64,000 nt of DNA from Reclinomonas americana ATCC 50394 (lineage: Eukaryota > Jakobida > Jakobea > Jakobida), in contig PS015010.1 of NCBI GenBank assembly GCA_048213135.1, positions 124,001-188,000 on the forward strand, given 5' to 3'. Position numbers and translations under genes: made by a program. Of this stretch, positions 54,670 through 64,000 are shown piece after piece; position 1 is the first letter of the stretch, and every line of letters begins with the position of its first letter. The notes below the pieces were generated by a model. It ran no database searches, had not been told where the DNA came from, and saw only the letters and a program-made list of their open reading frames with translations.

Positions 54670-57270
54670 ATGTTGAGAAAAACAAAGAGGCTGGCTGGTA
54701 TTGTGGCCCTACTTACAGGATTTTCCCTAACCGCAACTGCCCAAGTTAAACCCCAACCCGGTAAAGAGAAACCCGTAACTCAAGCTACTATTGACTCCAA
54801 CCAGGTAGAAGAGATCAAGGAGGCGGGCAACGACAACATCCCCGTAATATCATTAGACGAAAATGATATGCAGGATGGCAGTGCCCAGAACATTTCTTCA
54901 CAACTGAGTGCCGGCAGAGACCCCTTCCTGCAGGCGGCTTCCTTCAAATTCGGCGCCGTTCGTTTCAGGGTAAGGGGATATGATGCCGATCTTTTCGGTA
55001 CATATATGAATGGTGCACCCATGGAAAACCTGGATAACGGGTTCACACCTTATGGTCTCTGGGGCGGACTGAACGACGTTATGCGCAATCGCGACGCGTC
55101 GCATGGTTTAAGGTCTACCACCTACGCGTTTGGCGACCTGGGAGGAACGACTTTCCTCGATACGCGGGCATCGCACCAGCGTAAACAAACCAGCATCAAC
55201 TATGCACTTTCCAACCGTAACTATGTACACCGTCTTATGGTGACGCACAGCTCAGGCCTTAATAAAAATGGCTGGGCTTATACCGTATCGGGCAGTCGCC
55301 GTTTTGCAGACGAAGGCTTTACCGATGGTACCTACTATGATGGCTGGTCATTTTTCGCGGCTGTTGACAAAAGAGTGAACGACAGGCACCTGCTGTCTCT
55401 CGTTGCTTTTGCCACACCAACGGAGAACGGCCGCCAGGGCGCTTCCACACAGGAAATGCTCGACATCGCCGGTACCAATTATTACAACCCTTACTGGGGT
55501 TACCAAAATGGTAAGAAAAGGAACGCCAGTGTGGCCAAGTCTTTTCAGCCGGTAGCTATTCTTACGCACGACTGGAAAATATCTGACAAGACAACACTGG
55601 TATCTGCGGCTTCTGTTACTTTCGGTAAAAGAAGTGTAAGCGGGCTGGACTGGTACAATGCTGCCGATCCGCGTCCTGATTACTACCGTTACCTGCCCAG
55701 CTACCAGCTTGACCCCGCCAATGCGGAACGTGTAAGGCAGGAGCTGATGAGTGATATCAACAAACGCCAGATCAACTGGGATAATTTATACCAGACCAAC
55801 TATGGTTCCTATGATGTGGTACACAATGCCAATGGCATCCCGGGAAATGATGTAAGCGGAAGAAGGTCGCACTACATTCTTGAAGACAGGGTGATCAACA
55901 CCACCAAGTATAATTTCAATACCACCATGAACAGCGCTGTTTCTGAACATGTATCGCTCAGCGGCGGTCTCAGTTTCCAGGCGCAGAAGAATCATTACTA
56001 TAAAACAGTGAATGATTTACTGGGTGGTGAATTTTATGTTGATGTGAACCAGTTTGCAGAAAGGGATTTCCCAACAAATCCCAACGCCGGTCAGAATGAC
56101 CTGAACAATCCTACCCGTATCCTGCACACAGGTGATAAGTTCGGTTACAATTATGACCTCAACATCATGAAGGGATCAGCATGGCTGCAGGGTGTGTTCA
56201 AATTCCGCAAGATTGATGTATTTGTGGCTACAGAACATTCCTACACCAGCTTCTTCAGGAAAGGCCGTGTTAAAACAGGCTTGTTCCCTGATAACTCTTA
56301 CGGAAAATCAGCCGTATATAATTTTTACAACTCCGCTATCAAAGGAGGCATAACTTATAAGATCGACGGACGTAACTATCTTTTCGCCAACGGTTCTTAC
56401 CAGTCAAGGGCGCCGTTCTTCGAGAATGCATTCCTTGCTCCAAGGACAAGGGACTTTGTACAGGACGACCTGAAATCTGAAGAAATTCTGTCAACCGAAG
56501 CCGGTTACGTGATGAATGCGCCGAAGCTGAAGATCAGGGCTACCGGTTATTATACCCAGTTCAAGAACCAGCTGAACGTATTGACTTTCTACAATGACGA
56601 GTACAAGAACTTTGTGAACTACGCACTGAGCAATATCGGTAAAATTCACATGGGCGTTGAGTTTGGCGCAGAAGCGAAAATCTACAAAGGTTTAAGCCTG
56701 AATGCCGCTGCCGCTATCGGTAAGTACTATTATAATACACGCCAGAAAGCGACAGTAACTGCAGACAACAGCTCCGCTATCCTGCAACTGGATGACGTGG
56801 TGTACTCTAAAAACTTTTATGTGCCCACACCACAGCAGGCATACACCATTGGTTTGGATTACCGTTCACCCCAGTTCTGGTTTGTTAACGTGAACTTCAA
56901 TTTCTTTGATAAGATGTACCTCGACTTTAACCCCATCCGCCGTACAGCCAGCGCCGTAAGCGGAGTAGAAGAAGGTTCACAGTTGTGGCACAACATCATT
57001 GATCAAACCAAACTGAAATCACAATACAGCCTCGACGCGTTTGCCGGTTATTCCTGGATGATGAACAGGAGGTTCAAGAGCCTGAAGAAAAGGACATACC
57101 TGGTATTCAATGTAGGTGTGAACAATATTCTTGATAACAGGGAGATCGTTTCCGGTGGTTTTGAACAACTGCGTTTCGATTTCGCTGAAAAAAATATTGA
57201 AAAATTCGGTAACAGGAATTTCTACTCTTATGGCATTAACTTTTTTGCCAGTGTAGGCGTTCGTTTCTAA
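54670..57270 (+). CDS. TonB-dependent outer-membrane receptor
   Basis: This 866-residue receptor has a signal peptide (1-24, ending ATAQ) and a plug (about 50-165; IPVISLDENDMQDGSAQNIS, FRVRGYDADLFGTYMNGAPM). The barrel ends in YSYGINFFASVGVRF. It has no SusC-type carboxypeptidase-like N-terminal domain and no SusD partner. The downstream DUF5689 lipoprotein (35 nt away) and the divergent secreted EEP enzyme instead suggest a different uptake unit, perhaps for nucleic acid breakdown products or organic phosphate. That substrate is inference. Confidence 0.93.
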   Translation: MLRKTKRLAGIVALLTGFSLTATAQVKPQPGKEKPVTQATIDSNQVEEIKEAGNDNIPVISLDENDMQDGSAQNISSQLSAGRDPFLQAASFKFGAVRFRVRGYDADLFGTYMNGAPMENLDNGFTPYGLWGGLNDVMRNRDASHGLRSTTYAFGDLGGTTFLDTRASHQRKQTSINYALSNRNYVHRLMVTHSSGLNKNGWAYTVSGSRRFADEGFTDGTYYDGWSFFAAVDKRVNDRHLLSLVAFATPTENGRQGASTQEMLDIAGTNYYNPYWGYQNGKKRNASVAKSFQPVAILTHDWKISDKTTLVSAASVTFGKRSVSGLDWYNAADPRPDYYRYLPSYQLDPANAERVRQELMSDINKRQINWDNLYQTNYGSYDVVHNANGIPGNDVSGRRSHYILEDRVINTTKYNFNTTMNSAVSEHVSLSGGLSFQAQKNHYYKTVNDLLGGEFYVDVNQFAERDFPTNPNAGQNDLNNPTRILHTGDKFGYNYDLNIMKGSAWLQGVFKFRKIDVFVATEHSYTSFFRKGRVKTGLFPDNSYGKSAVYNFYNSAIKGGITYKIDGRNYLFANGSYQSRAPFFENAFLAPRTRDFVQDDLKSEEILSTEAGYVMNAPKLKIRATGYYTQFKNQLNVLTFYNDEYKNFVNYALSNIGKIHMGVEFGAEAKIYKGLSLNAAAAIGKYYYNTRQKATVTADNSSAILQLDDVVYSKNFYVPTPQQAYTIGLDYRSPQFWFVNVNFNFFDKMYLDFNPIRRTASAVSGVEEGSQLWHNIIDQTKLKSQYSLDAFAGYSWMMNRRFKSLKKRTYLVFNVGVNNILDNREIVSGGFEQLRFDFAEKNIEKFGNRNFYSYGINFFASVGVRF

Positions 57271-57305
57271 TCAATCATTAATAAAACTCTTTTAAAAAAT
57301 AAGTT

Positions 57306-58658
57306 ATGAACAAGATCCTGAAATTAATGGCAGCCGCAGCGCTGATTGTTTCGATGGGTACACTCAATTCATGTAAAAAAGATTTTGACAACCCGCCCGG
57401 GCCTTCTGATCCGGCCATGGTAGCCAACACGTCTATCAAAGACCTGAAAGCCATGCACACCACTGCCGGTGCATATGATATCATTACTTCCGACCTGGTG
57501 ATCTCCGGTATTGTTACCGCTGATGACGAGAGCGGTAACTTGTACAAACAACTGTTTATCCAGGATGCTACCGGTGGCCTGCAGATTTTGCTTGACGCCA
57601 ACAGCCTGTATGGTACCTATCCTGTGGGAAGAAGGATCTTCATTAAATGTAAAGACCTTTGCATCAGTGATTATAACGGTATGATGGAACTGGGTGTTAA
57701 AGCTACTGTTGCCGGTTTGCCTTCACTGGAAGGTATTCCTGCCGGTCTGATCAGCAAATACGTAGTAGGAGGTTCTATCAACAACCCGGTTACGCCGATT
57801 CTTGTTGACCAGAGCCAGCTGGGTACCAATATGCAGGATCCTTACCTGGGTTGCCTGATCCAGCTGAATGGGTATGAATTTGGTGATACTACAGTTACTT
57901 ATTCTGATACCTCTGTTTACAAAAGCACCGTTAACCTTGATATCAAAAGCTGCGCCGGCCAGTCTATTATTGTACGTACCAGCGCTTACGCCAACTTTGC
58001 CGGTAAAAAAGTACCTGGCGGCAATGGCAACATCGTAGCGGTATACACCACTTTCGGTACCACCAAGCAACTGTTGCTGCGTACCAATGAAGATGTTCAA
58101 TTCACAGGGGGCCGTTGCAACATTTTTGAAGAATATTTCAACTTCCTTACTTCTGCCAATAACAACCAGGATGTAACCATGTCCGGATGGAAAAACATTG
58201 CGCCTAACTCTACTGCTAACTACAAGTATACCGTTTTCGGTTCTACAGGTAAAGCCATAAAAGTTACCGCTTTCAATACCGGTCTTGCCAACGATACCGC
58301 CTGGCTGATCACACCGGCTATCGCACTGCCTGCAGGCACAAGTCCTAACCTGGGCTTCAGCACTGCTTACCAGTTTGCACAGGGTCCGACTGTACTGCAT
58401 GCTTTTGTGTCTACCAACTATAACGGAAGCAATACGCCTTCAACCTCTACCTGGACACAGCTGACCACCAACGCTAATATTCCTGCCAACACGGCTACCA
58501 ACAACTCCAGCACGTTCAGCACGCTTACCCCAACGGGTAACCTGAGCCTGGCTGCGTATGCCGGACAAACTGTTTACATCGCCTTTAAATATATGGGTGG
58601 TACAACAGGTAACAGGACAACCACTATCGAAATTGACGATATCAGGATTACGAGGTAA
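57306..58658 (+). CDS. DUF5689 lipoprotein with choice-of-anchor-like C-terminal domain
   Basis: This 450-residue lipoprotein is lipidated at Cys23 (NSCKKDFDNP, with charged residues like a surface export signal). DUF5689 (about 40-275) includes an OB-fold-like segment: VISGIVTADDESGNLYKQLF, then QDATGGLQILL and YPVGRRIFIKC. The C-terminal beta-sandwich (about 280-450; WLITPAIALPAG..., then YIAFKYMGG..., IEIDDIRI) is of the choice-of-anchor J type. OB-like folds in secreted nucleases bind nucleic acid, which fits the neighbours. It is cotranscribed with the TonB receptor and followed by a terminator. Confidence 0.85.
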   Translation: MNKILKLMAAAALIVSMGTLNSCKKDFDNPPGPSDPAMVANTSIKDLKAMHTTAGAYDIITSDLVISGIVTADDESGNLYKQLFIQDATGGLQILLDANSLYGTYPVGRRIFIKCKDLCISDYNGMMELGVKATVAGLPSLEGIPAGLISKYVVGGSINNPVTPILVDQSQLGTNMQDPYLGCLIQLNGYEFGDTTVTYSDTSVYKSTVNLDIKSCAGQSIIVRTSAYANFAGKKVPGGNGNIVAVYTTFGTTKQLLLRTNEDVQFTGGRCNIFEEYFNFLTSANNNQDVTMSGWKNIAPNSTANYKYTVFGSTGKAIKVTAFNTGLANDTAWLITPAIALPAGTSPNLGFSTAYQFAQGPTVLHAFVSTNYNGSNTPSTSTWTQLTTNANIPANTATNNSSTFSTLTPTGNLSLAAYAGQTVYIAFKYMGGTTGNRTTTIEIDDIRITR

Positions 58659-58673
58659 GACAATTTTATAAGC

Positions 58674-58711
58674 AATAAGAGTCATGTCGAAGGATATGAC
58701 TCTTATTGTTC
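58674..58711 (+). terminator. Terminator of the TonB-receptor/DUF5689 operon
   Basis: A 12-bp perfect stem (AATAAGAGTCAT / ATGACTCTTATT) with a 10-nt loop is followed by GTTCTT. It excludes the false early start of the next frame at 58684. Confidence 0.8.
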
Positions 58712-58734
58712 TTCCATTATTACAAATTCAGTTT

Positions 58735-61700
58735 ATGAAAAAAATATTTACACTGGTAGTGTTGCTTATGGCTTCACTATTATCATTTTCCCAGTCGACT
58801 ACGATTGTTATCAGCCAGGTGTATGGTGGCGGTGGTGCTACTTCGGGTACGCCTACTTACATCAATGATTATGTGGAGCTGCATAATATCAGCAGTGTGA
58901 CGCAAAGCCTTACCGGTTTTTCTATCCAGTATGGTTCCGCCACCGGCAACTTTGCCGCTACTGCAACTAACCTTTACGCTTTTCCTGCCGGTACTTCCAT
59001 TCCTGCAGGCGGTTACCTGCTCATCCAGGTAGGCGGCGCCGGTACCGTGGGTGCGGCATTGCCTGTTACTCCGGATCTGATCACCACCAACCTTACCATG
59101 AGTGCCGCTTCCGGTAAAGTTGCATTGGCCAGCCAGGCTACCAGTCTCGCTTGTGGCGCTACAGCTACAACCTGTACTTTACCCAGTGCTTCTATTATTG
59201 ACCTTGTTTCTTTCGGCGCATCCAACAACGGCGAAGGTGGTACAACAGTGAACAACGGAACAGCGCTGAACAATACCCAGGGCGCTGTGCGTAAGACACT
59301 GGGCTGTACTGAAACAGACAACAACAACCTGGATTTTGACGTAGTGAACGCACCGGTACCCCGCAACAGCAGTTCTGCTGTTAACCTGTGCGGTGCTGCC
59401 AGCCCCACATTATCTGCTACCGCGCTTACCGCTTTCGGTAACGTATGTATCAATACTACGCCTGCTCCCAATTCATTTACCATCAACGGTACTACCCTTA
59501 CAGCAGCTAACGTTACCGTAGGTCCGCTGGCAGGTTATACCTTCTCAACTACATCTGGTGGTACGTATACTGCTTCGCTCAGTTTACCTCAGCCTGGTGG
59601 AACTTACACACAAGCTATTTTTGTAAACTTCACGCCAACTGCGGTTCAGTCTTATAATGGTAATATTCCGGTAGGTGGTGGAGGTGCTACCTCCATTAAC
59701 GTAGCTGCTTCCGGTGCTGGTGTCAACACAGCGCCTTCAGTTACAACAGGAGCGGCGAGTGCGATCACTTCTGTAAGCGCAACCCTGGCCGGTTCTATAA
59801 CTGCTACCGGCTGTTCTGCTGTTACTGCTTATGGTATCGAATACAGCACTACCAATGGTTTCCCTAATGGCACTGGTACACAGTCGCCCTCCAGTAACCT
59901 CAGCGGCGGTAACTTCAGTTCCAACGTAGCAGGTCTTGCTGCCAGCACTACTTATTATTATAAAGCTTATGCTACCAATGCTGGCGGTACTACTTACGGT
60001 ACACAGCAGCAGTTTACCACGGCAGCGCCTTCACCGGCATTGTCGGCCACTGCGCTGACCGCCTTTGGTAATGTATGTATCAATACTACAGCAGGTCCTA
60101 ATTCATTTACTATTACCGGTACTGCGCTCACGAATGCTAACGTAACGGTTGGTCCGCTTACCGGCTTTACCTTCTCTACCACTTCAGGTGGTACTTATAC
60201 TGCATCGCTGAGCATTACACAACCCGGTGGCGCTTTTTCACAAGCCATTTTTGTGAACTTTACACCAACCGCTGTACAATCCTACAATGGAAATATTCCA
60301 GTTGGCGGTGGTGGCGCTACTTCTATCAACGTAGCAGCTTCCGGCAGTGGTGTTAACAGCATGGCATCCGTAACCACAGGTGCGGCAAGTGCCATTACAA
60401 CTGTAAGCGCAACACTGGCTGGTTCTATTACCGCTACCGGTTGTTCTGCCGTTACCGCTTATGGTATCGAATACAGCACTACCAATGGTTTCCCCAATGG
60501 TACTGGTACTCAATTACCTTCCAGCAACCTCAGCGGCGGCAACTTCAGTTCCAACGCGGCAGGTCTTGCTCCCAATACGACTTACTACTATAAAGCCTAT
60601 GCTACCAATGCTGGCGGTACAGCTTATGGTACACAACAGCAATTCACTACGCAGTCACTGACGCCTGCTTTGTCGGCTACCCCGCTTGCAGCTTTCGGTA
60701 ACGTGTGTACGAATACAACTGCCGGTCCGAATTCATTTACCATTAGTGGCTCGGCGCTGACTACAGCCAATGTAACGGTTGGTCCGCTTACCGGCTATAC
60801 TTTCTCTACCACATCAGGTGGTACTTATACCGCTTCACTGAACCTTACACAACCAGGTGGAACTTATTCACAAGCCATCTTCGTAAGGTTTACGCCAACT
60901 GCTGTGCAGTCTTATGACGGAAATATTCCAGTTGGCGGTGGTGGTGCTGCTACGATTAACGTAGCGGCTTCCGGTTCAGGCATCAATACGGCACCATCTG
61001 TTACTACAGGTGCAGCCAGTGCCATTACTTCAATCTCTGCAACACTGGCGGGATCTATTCCTGCTACCGGTTGTACAGCGATTACCGCCTATGGTATTGA
61101 GTACAGCACTACCAATGGTTTCCCCAATGGCAGCGGTACACAGGTACCTGCGTCTAACCTGGCAGCTGGCAACTTCAGTTCCAATGTAGCCGGACTGGCG
61201 CCAACTACCACTTACTATTACAAAGCTTACGCTACCAATGCAGGTGGTACTACTTATGGTACACAGCAGTCATTTACTACAGCTACACCGGTACTTACTG
61301 CAACAGCGCTGACCGCTTTCGGTAACGTGTGTACGAACACTACTGCCGGCCCTAATTCATTTACCATTACAGGTACTAATCTTACCACGGCTAACGTAAC
61401 TGTTGGTCCGCTGGCAGGATTTACATATTCCACTACATCAGGTGGTACGTATACCACTTCACTGAGTCTTACTCAAACAGGCGGTGCTTATTCGCAGGCC
61501 ATCTTTGTAAGGTTCACGCCAACAGCAGTACAGTCTTACAACGGTAACATTGTTGTAGGTGGTGGCGGCGCAGCCAACATCAATGTTGCTGCATCAGGTG
61601 CCGGTATCAATACTGCTCCTTCCGTAACTACAGGCGCAGCCAGCGCTATTACGCAGTTGTCTGCAACCCTGGCGGGTGCTATTCCGGCGACGGGTTGTAC

Positions 61701-62805
61701 TGCAATTACCTCTTATGGTATCGAATACAGCACTACCAATGGTTTCCCTAACGGCACCGGTATCCAGCGTCCGTCGACCAACCTGAGCGGTTCTAATTTC
61801 ACTTCTGCGCTCACCGGCCTGGCACCGTCAACAACCTACTATTACAAAGCGTATGCTACTAATGCTGGTGGTACTACTTACGGCACACAGCAGCAGTTTA
61901 CCACTTCTGCACCGGTGCTGACGGTAACGGCCCTGACCGCTTTTGGTGCGGTTTGTACCAACACCACTGCAGGCCCCAATACCTTTACTATCAACAGTAC
62001 AGCACTTACCACTGCTAATGTGAATGTAGGCCCGCTGACGGGCTATACTTTCGCTACAACAGCAAACGGCACTTACGCTGCATCACTGAGTATTACACAA
62101 CCCGGCGGTCCATTCAGCCAGATCATTTACGTTAAGTTTACACCAACCGCGATACAAGCCTATAATGGTAACATCGCTGTAAATGGTGGCGGCGCACCTG
62201 TATCAACCAGTGTTGCCGCTTCAGGCTCAGGTGTGAATACAGCCCCAACAGCTGTTACCGGTAACGCTACTGTTCTTTCTCCGAATGCCGCAACACTCGC
62301 CGGCAGCATCACTGCAAATGGTTGTACAGCCGTTACCGCTTACGGTATCGAGTACTACACCATACAAGGTCTTGCGAATGGACTGGGTACCAAAGTACCT
62401 GCCACCAACCTGAATGGTGTTGACTTCAGCACTACCATCAGCGGACTGGTACAGGGAGCGATCTACTACTACAAAGCTTACGCTACAAACGCCGGTGGTA
62501 CCTCTTACGGTGCGGAAAAAACATTCACCACCACCAGCATACCGGGCGGATTGGTGATCTATTCCAACCCCGTTAACCGTAATGGCGTTCTGCACTTTAC
62601 GCTGAGGGATATTAAACCTGGTCACTACGTTGTTCAGATCATTGGCAGCAATGGCCAGCTGGTACATACGGAAGACCTGATTGTACCAACTACCTTCATC
62701 GACTATAACATGCAACTGCCGGGCAAACTGGCCGCAGGCCGTTATGCACTGAGAATTGGAATGTTGAACTGGACAGTACAGAAATCATTTATGATCATGC
62801 ACTAA
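58735..62805 (+). CDS. Lamin-tail/fibronectin-type repeat protein with T9SS type A sorting domain
   Basis: This 1356-residue secreted protein has a signal peptide (1-20, ending LSFSQ). A lamin-tail domain (about 22-215; VISQVYGGGGATSG, NDYVELHNIS) comes first. Five tandem modules of 208-210 residues follow (about 223-1265), each joining a beta domain starting LSATALTAFGNVC to a fibronectin-like domain with YGIEYSTTNGFPNGTGTQ and TYYYKAYATNAGGTTYG. The type A sorting domain ends the chain (about 1275-1356; GGLVIYSNPVNRN, GHYVVQIIGSNGQL). Lamin-tail domains occur on secreted nucleases such as ExeM, but no nuclease domain is present here. It is likely to be a long surface fibre. The ATG at 58735 is after the terminator. 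Confidence 0.9.
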   Translation: MKKIFTLVVLLMASLLSFSQSTTIVISQVYGGGGATSGTPTYINDYVELHNISSVTQSLTGFSIQYGSATGNFAATATNLYAFPAGTSIPAGGYLLIQVGGAGTVGAALPVTPDLITTNLTMSAASGKVALASQATSLACGATATTCTLPSASIIDLVSFGASNNGEGGTTVNNGTALNNTQGAVRKTLGCTETDNNNLDFDVVNAPVPRNSSSAVNLCGAASPTLSATALTAFGNVCINTTPAPNSFTINGTTLTAANVTVGPLAGYTFSTTSGGTYTASLSLPQPGGTYTQAIFVNFTPTAVQSYNGNIPVGGGGATSINVAASGAGVNTAPSVTTGAASAITSVSATLAGSITATGCSAVTAYGIEYSTTNGFPNGTGTQSPSSNLSGGNFSSNVAGLAASTTYYYKAYATNAGGTTYGTQQQFTTAAPSPALSATALTAFGNVCINTTAGPNSFTITGTALTNANVTVGPLTGFTFSTTSGGTYTASLSITQPGGAFSQAIFVNFTPTAVQSYNGNIPVGGGGATSINVAASGSGVNSMASVTTGAASAITTVSATLAGSITATGCSAVTAYGIEYSTTNGFPNGTGTQLPSSNLSGGNFSSNAAGLAPNTTYYYKAYATNAGGTAYGTQQQFTTQSLTPALSATPLAAFGNVCTNTTAGPNSFTISGSALTTANVTVGPLTGYTFSTTSGGTYTASLNLTQPGGTYSQAIFVRFTPTAVQSYDGNIPVGGGGAATINVAASGSGINTAPSVTTGAASAITSISATLAGSIPATGCTAITAYGIEYSTTNGFPNGSGTQVPASNLAAGNFSSNVAGLAPTTTYYYKAYATNAGGTTYGTQQSFTTATPVLTATALTAFGNVCTNTTAGPNSFTITGTNLTTANVTVGPLAGFTYSTTSGGTYTTSLSLTQTGGAYSQAIFVRFTPTAVQSYNGNIVVGGGGAANINVAASGAGINTAPSVTTGAASAITQLSATLAGAIPATGCTAITSYGIEYSTTNGFPNGTGIQRPSTNLSGSNFTSALTGLAPSTTYYYKAYATNAGGTTYGTQQQFTTSAPVLTVTALTAFGAVCTNTTAGPNTFTINSTALTTANVNVGPLTGYTFATTANGTYAASLSITQPGGPFSQIIYVKFTPTAIQAYNGNIAVNGGGAPVSTSVAASGSGVNTAPTAVTGNATVLSPNAATLAGSITANGCTAVTAYGIEYYTIQGLANGLGTKVPATNLNGVDFSTTISGLVQGAIYYYKAYATNAGGTSYGAEKTFTTTSIPGGLVIYSNPVNRNGVLHFTLRDIKPGHYVVQIIGSNGQLVHTEDLIVPTTFIDYNMQLPGKLAAGRYALRIGMLNWTVQKSFMIMH
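59401..62532 (+). repeat. Five tandem 624-630-bp coding repeats
   Basis: Repeat starts at 59401, 60031, 60661, 61285 and 61909. The first four are very alike at DNA level over long runs, and the fifth has diverged more. The first two are the closest pair. Such a tract is prone to recombination and to assembly collapse. Confidence 0.92.
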
Positions 62806-62824
62806 TCGTCTGGGTACAATAAAT

Positions 62825-62860
62825 AAAAAGAAGTCTCCACTACGGAGACTTCTTTTTTTG
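62825..62860 (+). terminator. Terminator of the lamin-tail repeat gene
   Basis: A 14-bp stem (AAAAAGAAGTCTCC / GGAGACTTCTTTTT) with a 5-nt loop is followed by more T. The remaining gap to 63032 shows only a 6-bp hairpin (GTTCGA at 62957 / TCGAAC at 62971). Confidence 0.9.
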
Positions 62861-63032
62861 TGTATAAGCTTGAAGCAATTATTGGGTAGTAGAGGATGGA
62901 GTTGAGGAATGATAAACAGAGGAAATACCATGCCGACCTGGTGGCTTTATAAAAGCGTTCGATCCCGCCTTCGAACAAGGGCAAGCTGTCACTAAAGTTG
63001 GGCTAATCCTTTTATCATACTTGAAAAGTATT

Positions 63033-64000
63033 TTACCTGATTATGAGCACCGTTCCCTGCTGGGATTGATTGGGTCTTCCGTTAAGTGTGTAAGTCGCAA
63101 ACCAGGTGAAGGCGCCGGTATTGTATTTCTTCCCTTTCAGCGTGCCGGCCCATTTTACAGCAGGATTGGTAGTAGCGAAGATCAGCTGCCCCCAGCGGTC
63201 AAAAATTTTGAACTGATAATTTGTCACCGCGGCGGTATTACCGGCTGCGCCAAAAAAATCATTGCGCCCGTCATCGTTGGGTGTGAAAGCGGCAGGGAAA
63301 TAAATATCGCCGCAATCGGCAGACAATACCACGCTGGCCGAGCCAATGCATCCGTCACTATCGGTAACGCGTACACTATAAGTACCTGCCTGTGTAACAT
63401 TGTATACCGGTGTAATGCTGTTGTCCTGCCACAGGTACGAAGAAAACGCACCCGGGTTGAGGATGAGCGTTTGCCCGGGACAGAAAGAACGGTTATTGCC
63501 CAGCGTAACCTGCACAGGCCTGGTAACGCGTATAATATCCAGGGGAGGCGTTGTTGCGGAGCAGTTATTCTGATCTTTTACGGTAAGCGTGTATTGCCCG
63601 ACAGGCAGGTTACTGATGCTGCTGCCGGTGCCGCCATTTGACCAATTGTATTGGTATAAAGGAGTTCCCCCGGTTACGCTGGCGCTGATGCTGCCATTCG
63701 TATTGTTGCAGACCGGGTTGGCTATAAGTGTGGTAATAACAATAGGACCGGGTTCCTGCAGGGTGAAATTATCCATAGCCAGGCAGGAAGAAGTAGCGGT
63801 GCTCACCGTAACAATATAAGTCCCTGCAGCAAGACCTGTAATGTTTGGCGTATGCTGAACCGGTGTTGTATTCCAGGTATATTGATAGGGACTGGCACTG
63901 CCGCTGGCGTTAACGGAAAGCGCCCCATTGGTGCCCCCGTTGCAGGATATGGCCTGGTCCAGTACAATACGGGCATTCAGTACCTCAACCGTTTGAACAA
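63033..64000 (-). CDS. SprB-repeat/Ig surface protein with T9SS type B domain (partial, runs off the window)
   Basis: The frame is open without a stop from 63033 to the window edge, so at least 322 C-terminal residues are present and the true start lies outside. SprB-like repeats are visible twice: CNGGTNGALSVNASGSASPY in the part nearest the edge, and CNNTNGSISASVTGGTPLYQ, followed by GLxAGxYxVTV/LPVGQYTLTV turns. An Ig-like module follows (LTLGNNRSFCPG-type, SSYLWQDNS). The last 95 residues are the CHU_C sorting domain (PAAFTPNDDGRNDFFGA, FDRWGQL, GTVLIIR). SprB itself is the mobile adhesin of gliding Flavobacterium; this may be an adhesin of similar kind. Confidence 0.85.
   Translation of the reverse strand, partial: VQTVEVLNARIVLDQAISCNGGTNGALSVNASGSASPYQYTWNTTPVQHTPNITGLAAGTYIVTVSTATSSCLAMDNFTLQEPGPIVITTLIANPVCNNTNGSISASVTGGTPLYQYNWSNGGTGSSISNLPVGQYTLTVKDQNNCSATTPPLDIIRVTRPVQVTLGNNRSFCPGQTLILNPGAFSSYLWQDNSITPVYNVTQAGTYSVRVTDSDGCIGSASVVLSADCGDIYFPAAFTPNDDGRNDFFGAAGNTAAVTNYQFKIFDRWGQLIFATTNPAVKWAGTLKGKKYNTGAFTWFATYTLNGRPNQSQQGTVLIIR

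Noticed and set aside
59401-62532. Repeat array considered as CRISPR-like or as an assembly artefact
   Set aside because: Units are 624-630 bp, fully coding and in frame, with diverged fifth copy; this is a protein module repeat. Repeat number should still be checked by long reads.
62957-62976. GTTCGATCCCGCC sequence resembling a tRNA T-arm
   Set aside because: No acceptor, D or anticodon stem can be found on either strand; it is only a 6-bp hairpin.

Overview
The window is chromosomal DNA from a member of the Bacteroidota, most likely family Chitinophagaceae. The evidence is type IX secretion (T9SS) sorting domains of both the gliding-type (CHU_C, type B) and Por-type (type A) classes, a SusC/SusD pair, a PorE-like OmpA protein, DUF3467 and DUF4268 proteins, promoters of the Bacteroidota form TTTG-N18/19-TAnnTTTG, and an almost complete absence of Shine-Dalgarno sequences. 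No phage, transposase, CRISPR array, rRNA or tRNA was found. The assignment is made by reading alone; no search was run.

Layout. 1-4005: tail of an outer-membrane-type protein, a MITE-like element, a two-gene surface-protein operon (a T9SS type B protein and a collagen-like protein) and a HEAT-repeat protein. 4058-16703: almost entirely minus strand, with a short-chain dehydrogenase, a large PKD/T9SS protein, an alpha/beta hydrolase, a DUF4105 membrane protein, guaB, dprA, a PorE-like protein, queE and folD. 16797-25679: an outer-membrane barrel plus a helix-hairpin-helix/barrel protein, then a SusC-SusD-lipoprotein uptake operon. 25764-38608: housekeeping genes (radC, prs, L25, yidC, comA-like, aroE, thioesterase, rdgB, ilvE, rpsL, rpsG) mixed with small unknown proteins. 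38685-45849: a block lying between rpsG and fusA, holding an AraC regulator, an FG-GAP propeller protein, a T9SS protein, a DUF4268 protein and a small heat-shock protein. 46225-48378: fusA behind a leader of about 235 nt. 48642-64000: surface and secreted proteins, including a possible nucleic-acid or phosphate scavenging cluster (secreted endonuclease/phosphatase, TonB receptor, DUF5689 lipoprotein, lamin-tail repeat protein), ending in a SprB-like protein cut by the window edge.

How it fits together. The window encodes many T9SS cargo proteins (genes at 376, 5511, 43677, 48642, 58735 and 63033) and one probable T9SS envelope component (PorE-like, 13156). The observations most worth a second look are the split str operon with its structured fusA leader, the 52.6-62.8 kb candidate scavenging locus, a HolD(psi)-like unknown protein at 35974, the HhH/outer-membrane-barrel pair near dprA, and very short or absent 5' leaders on guaB and folD.
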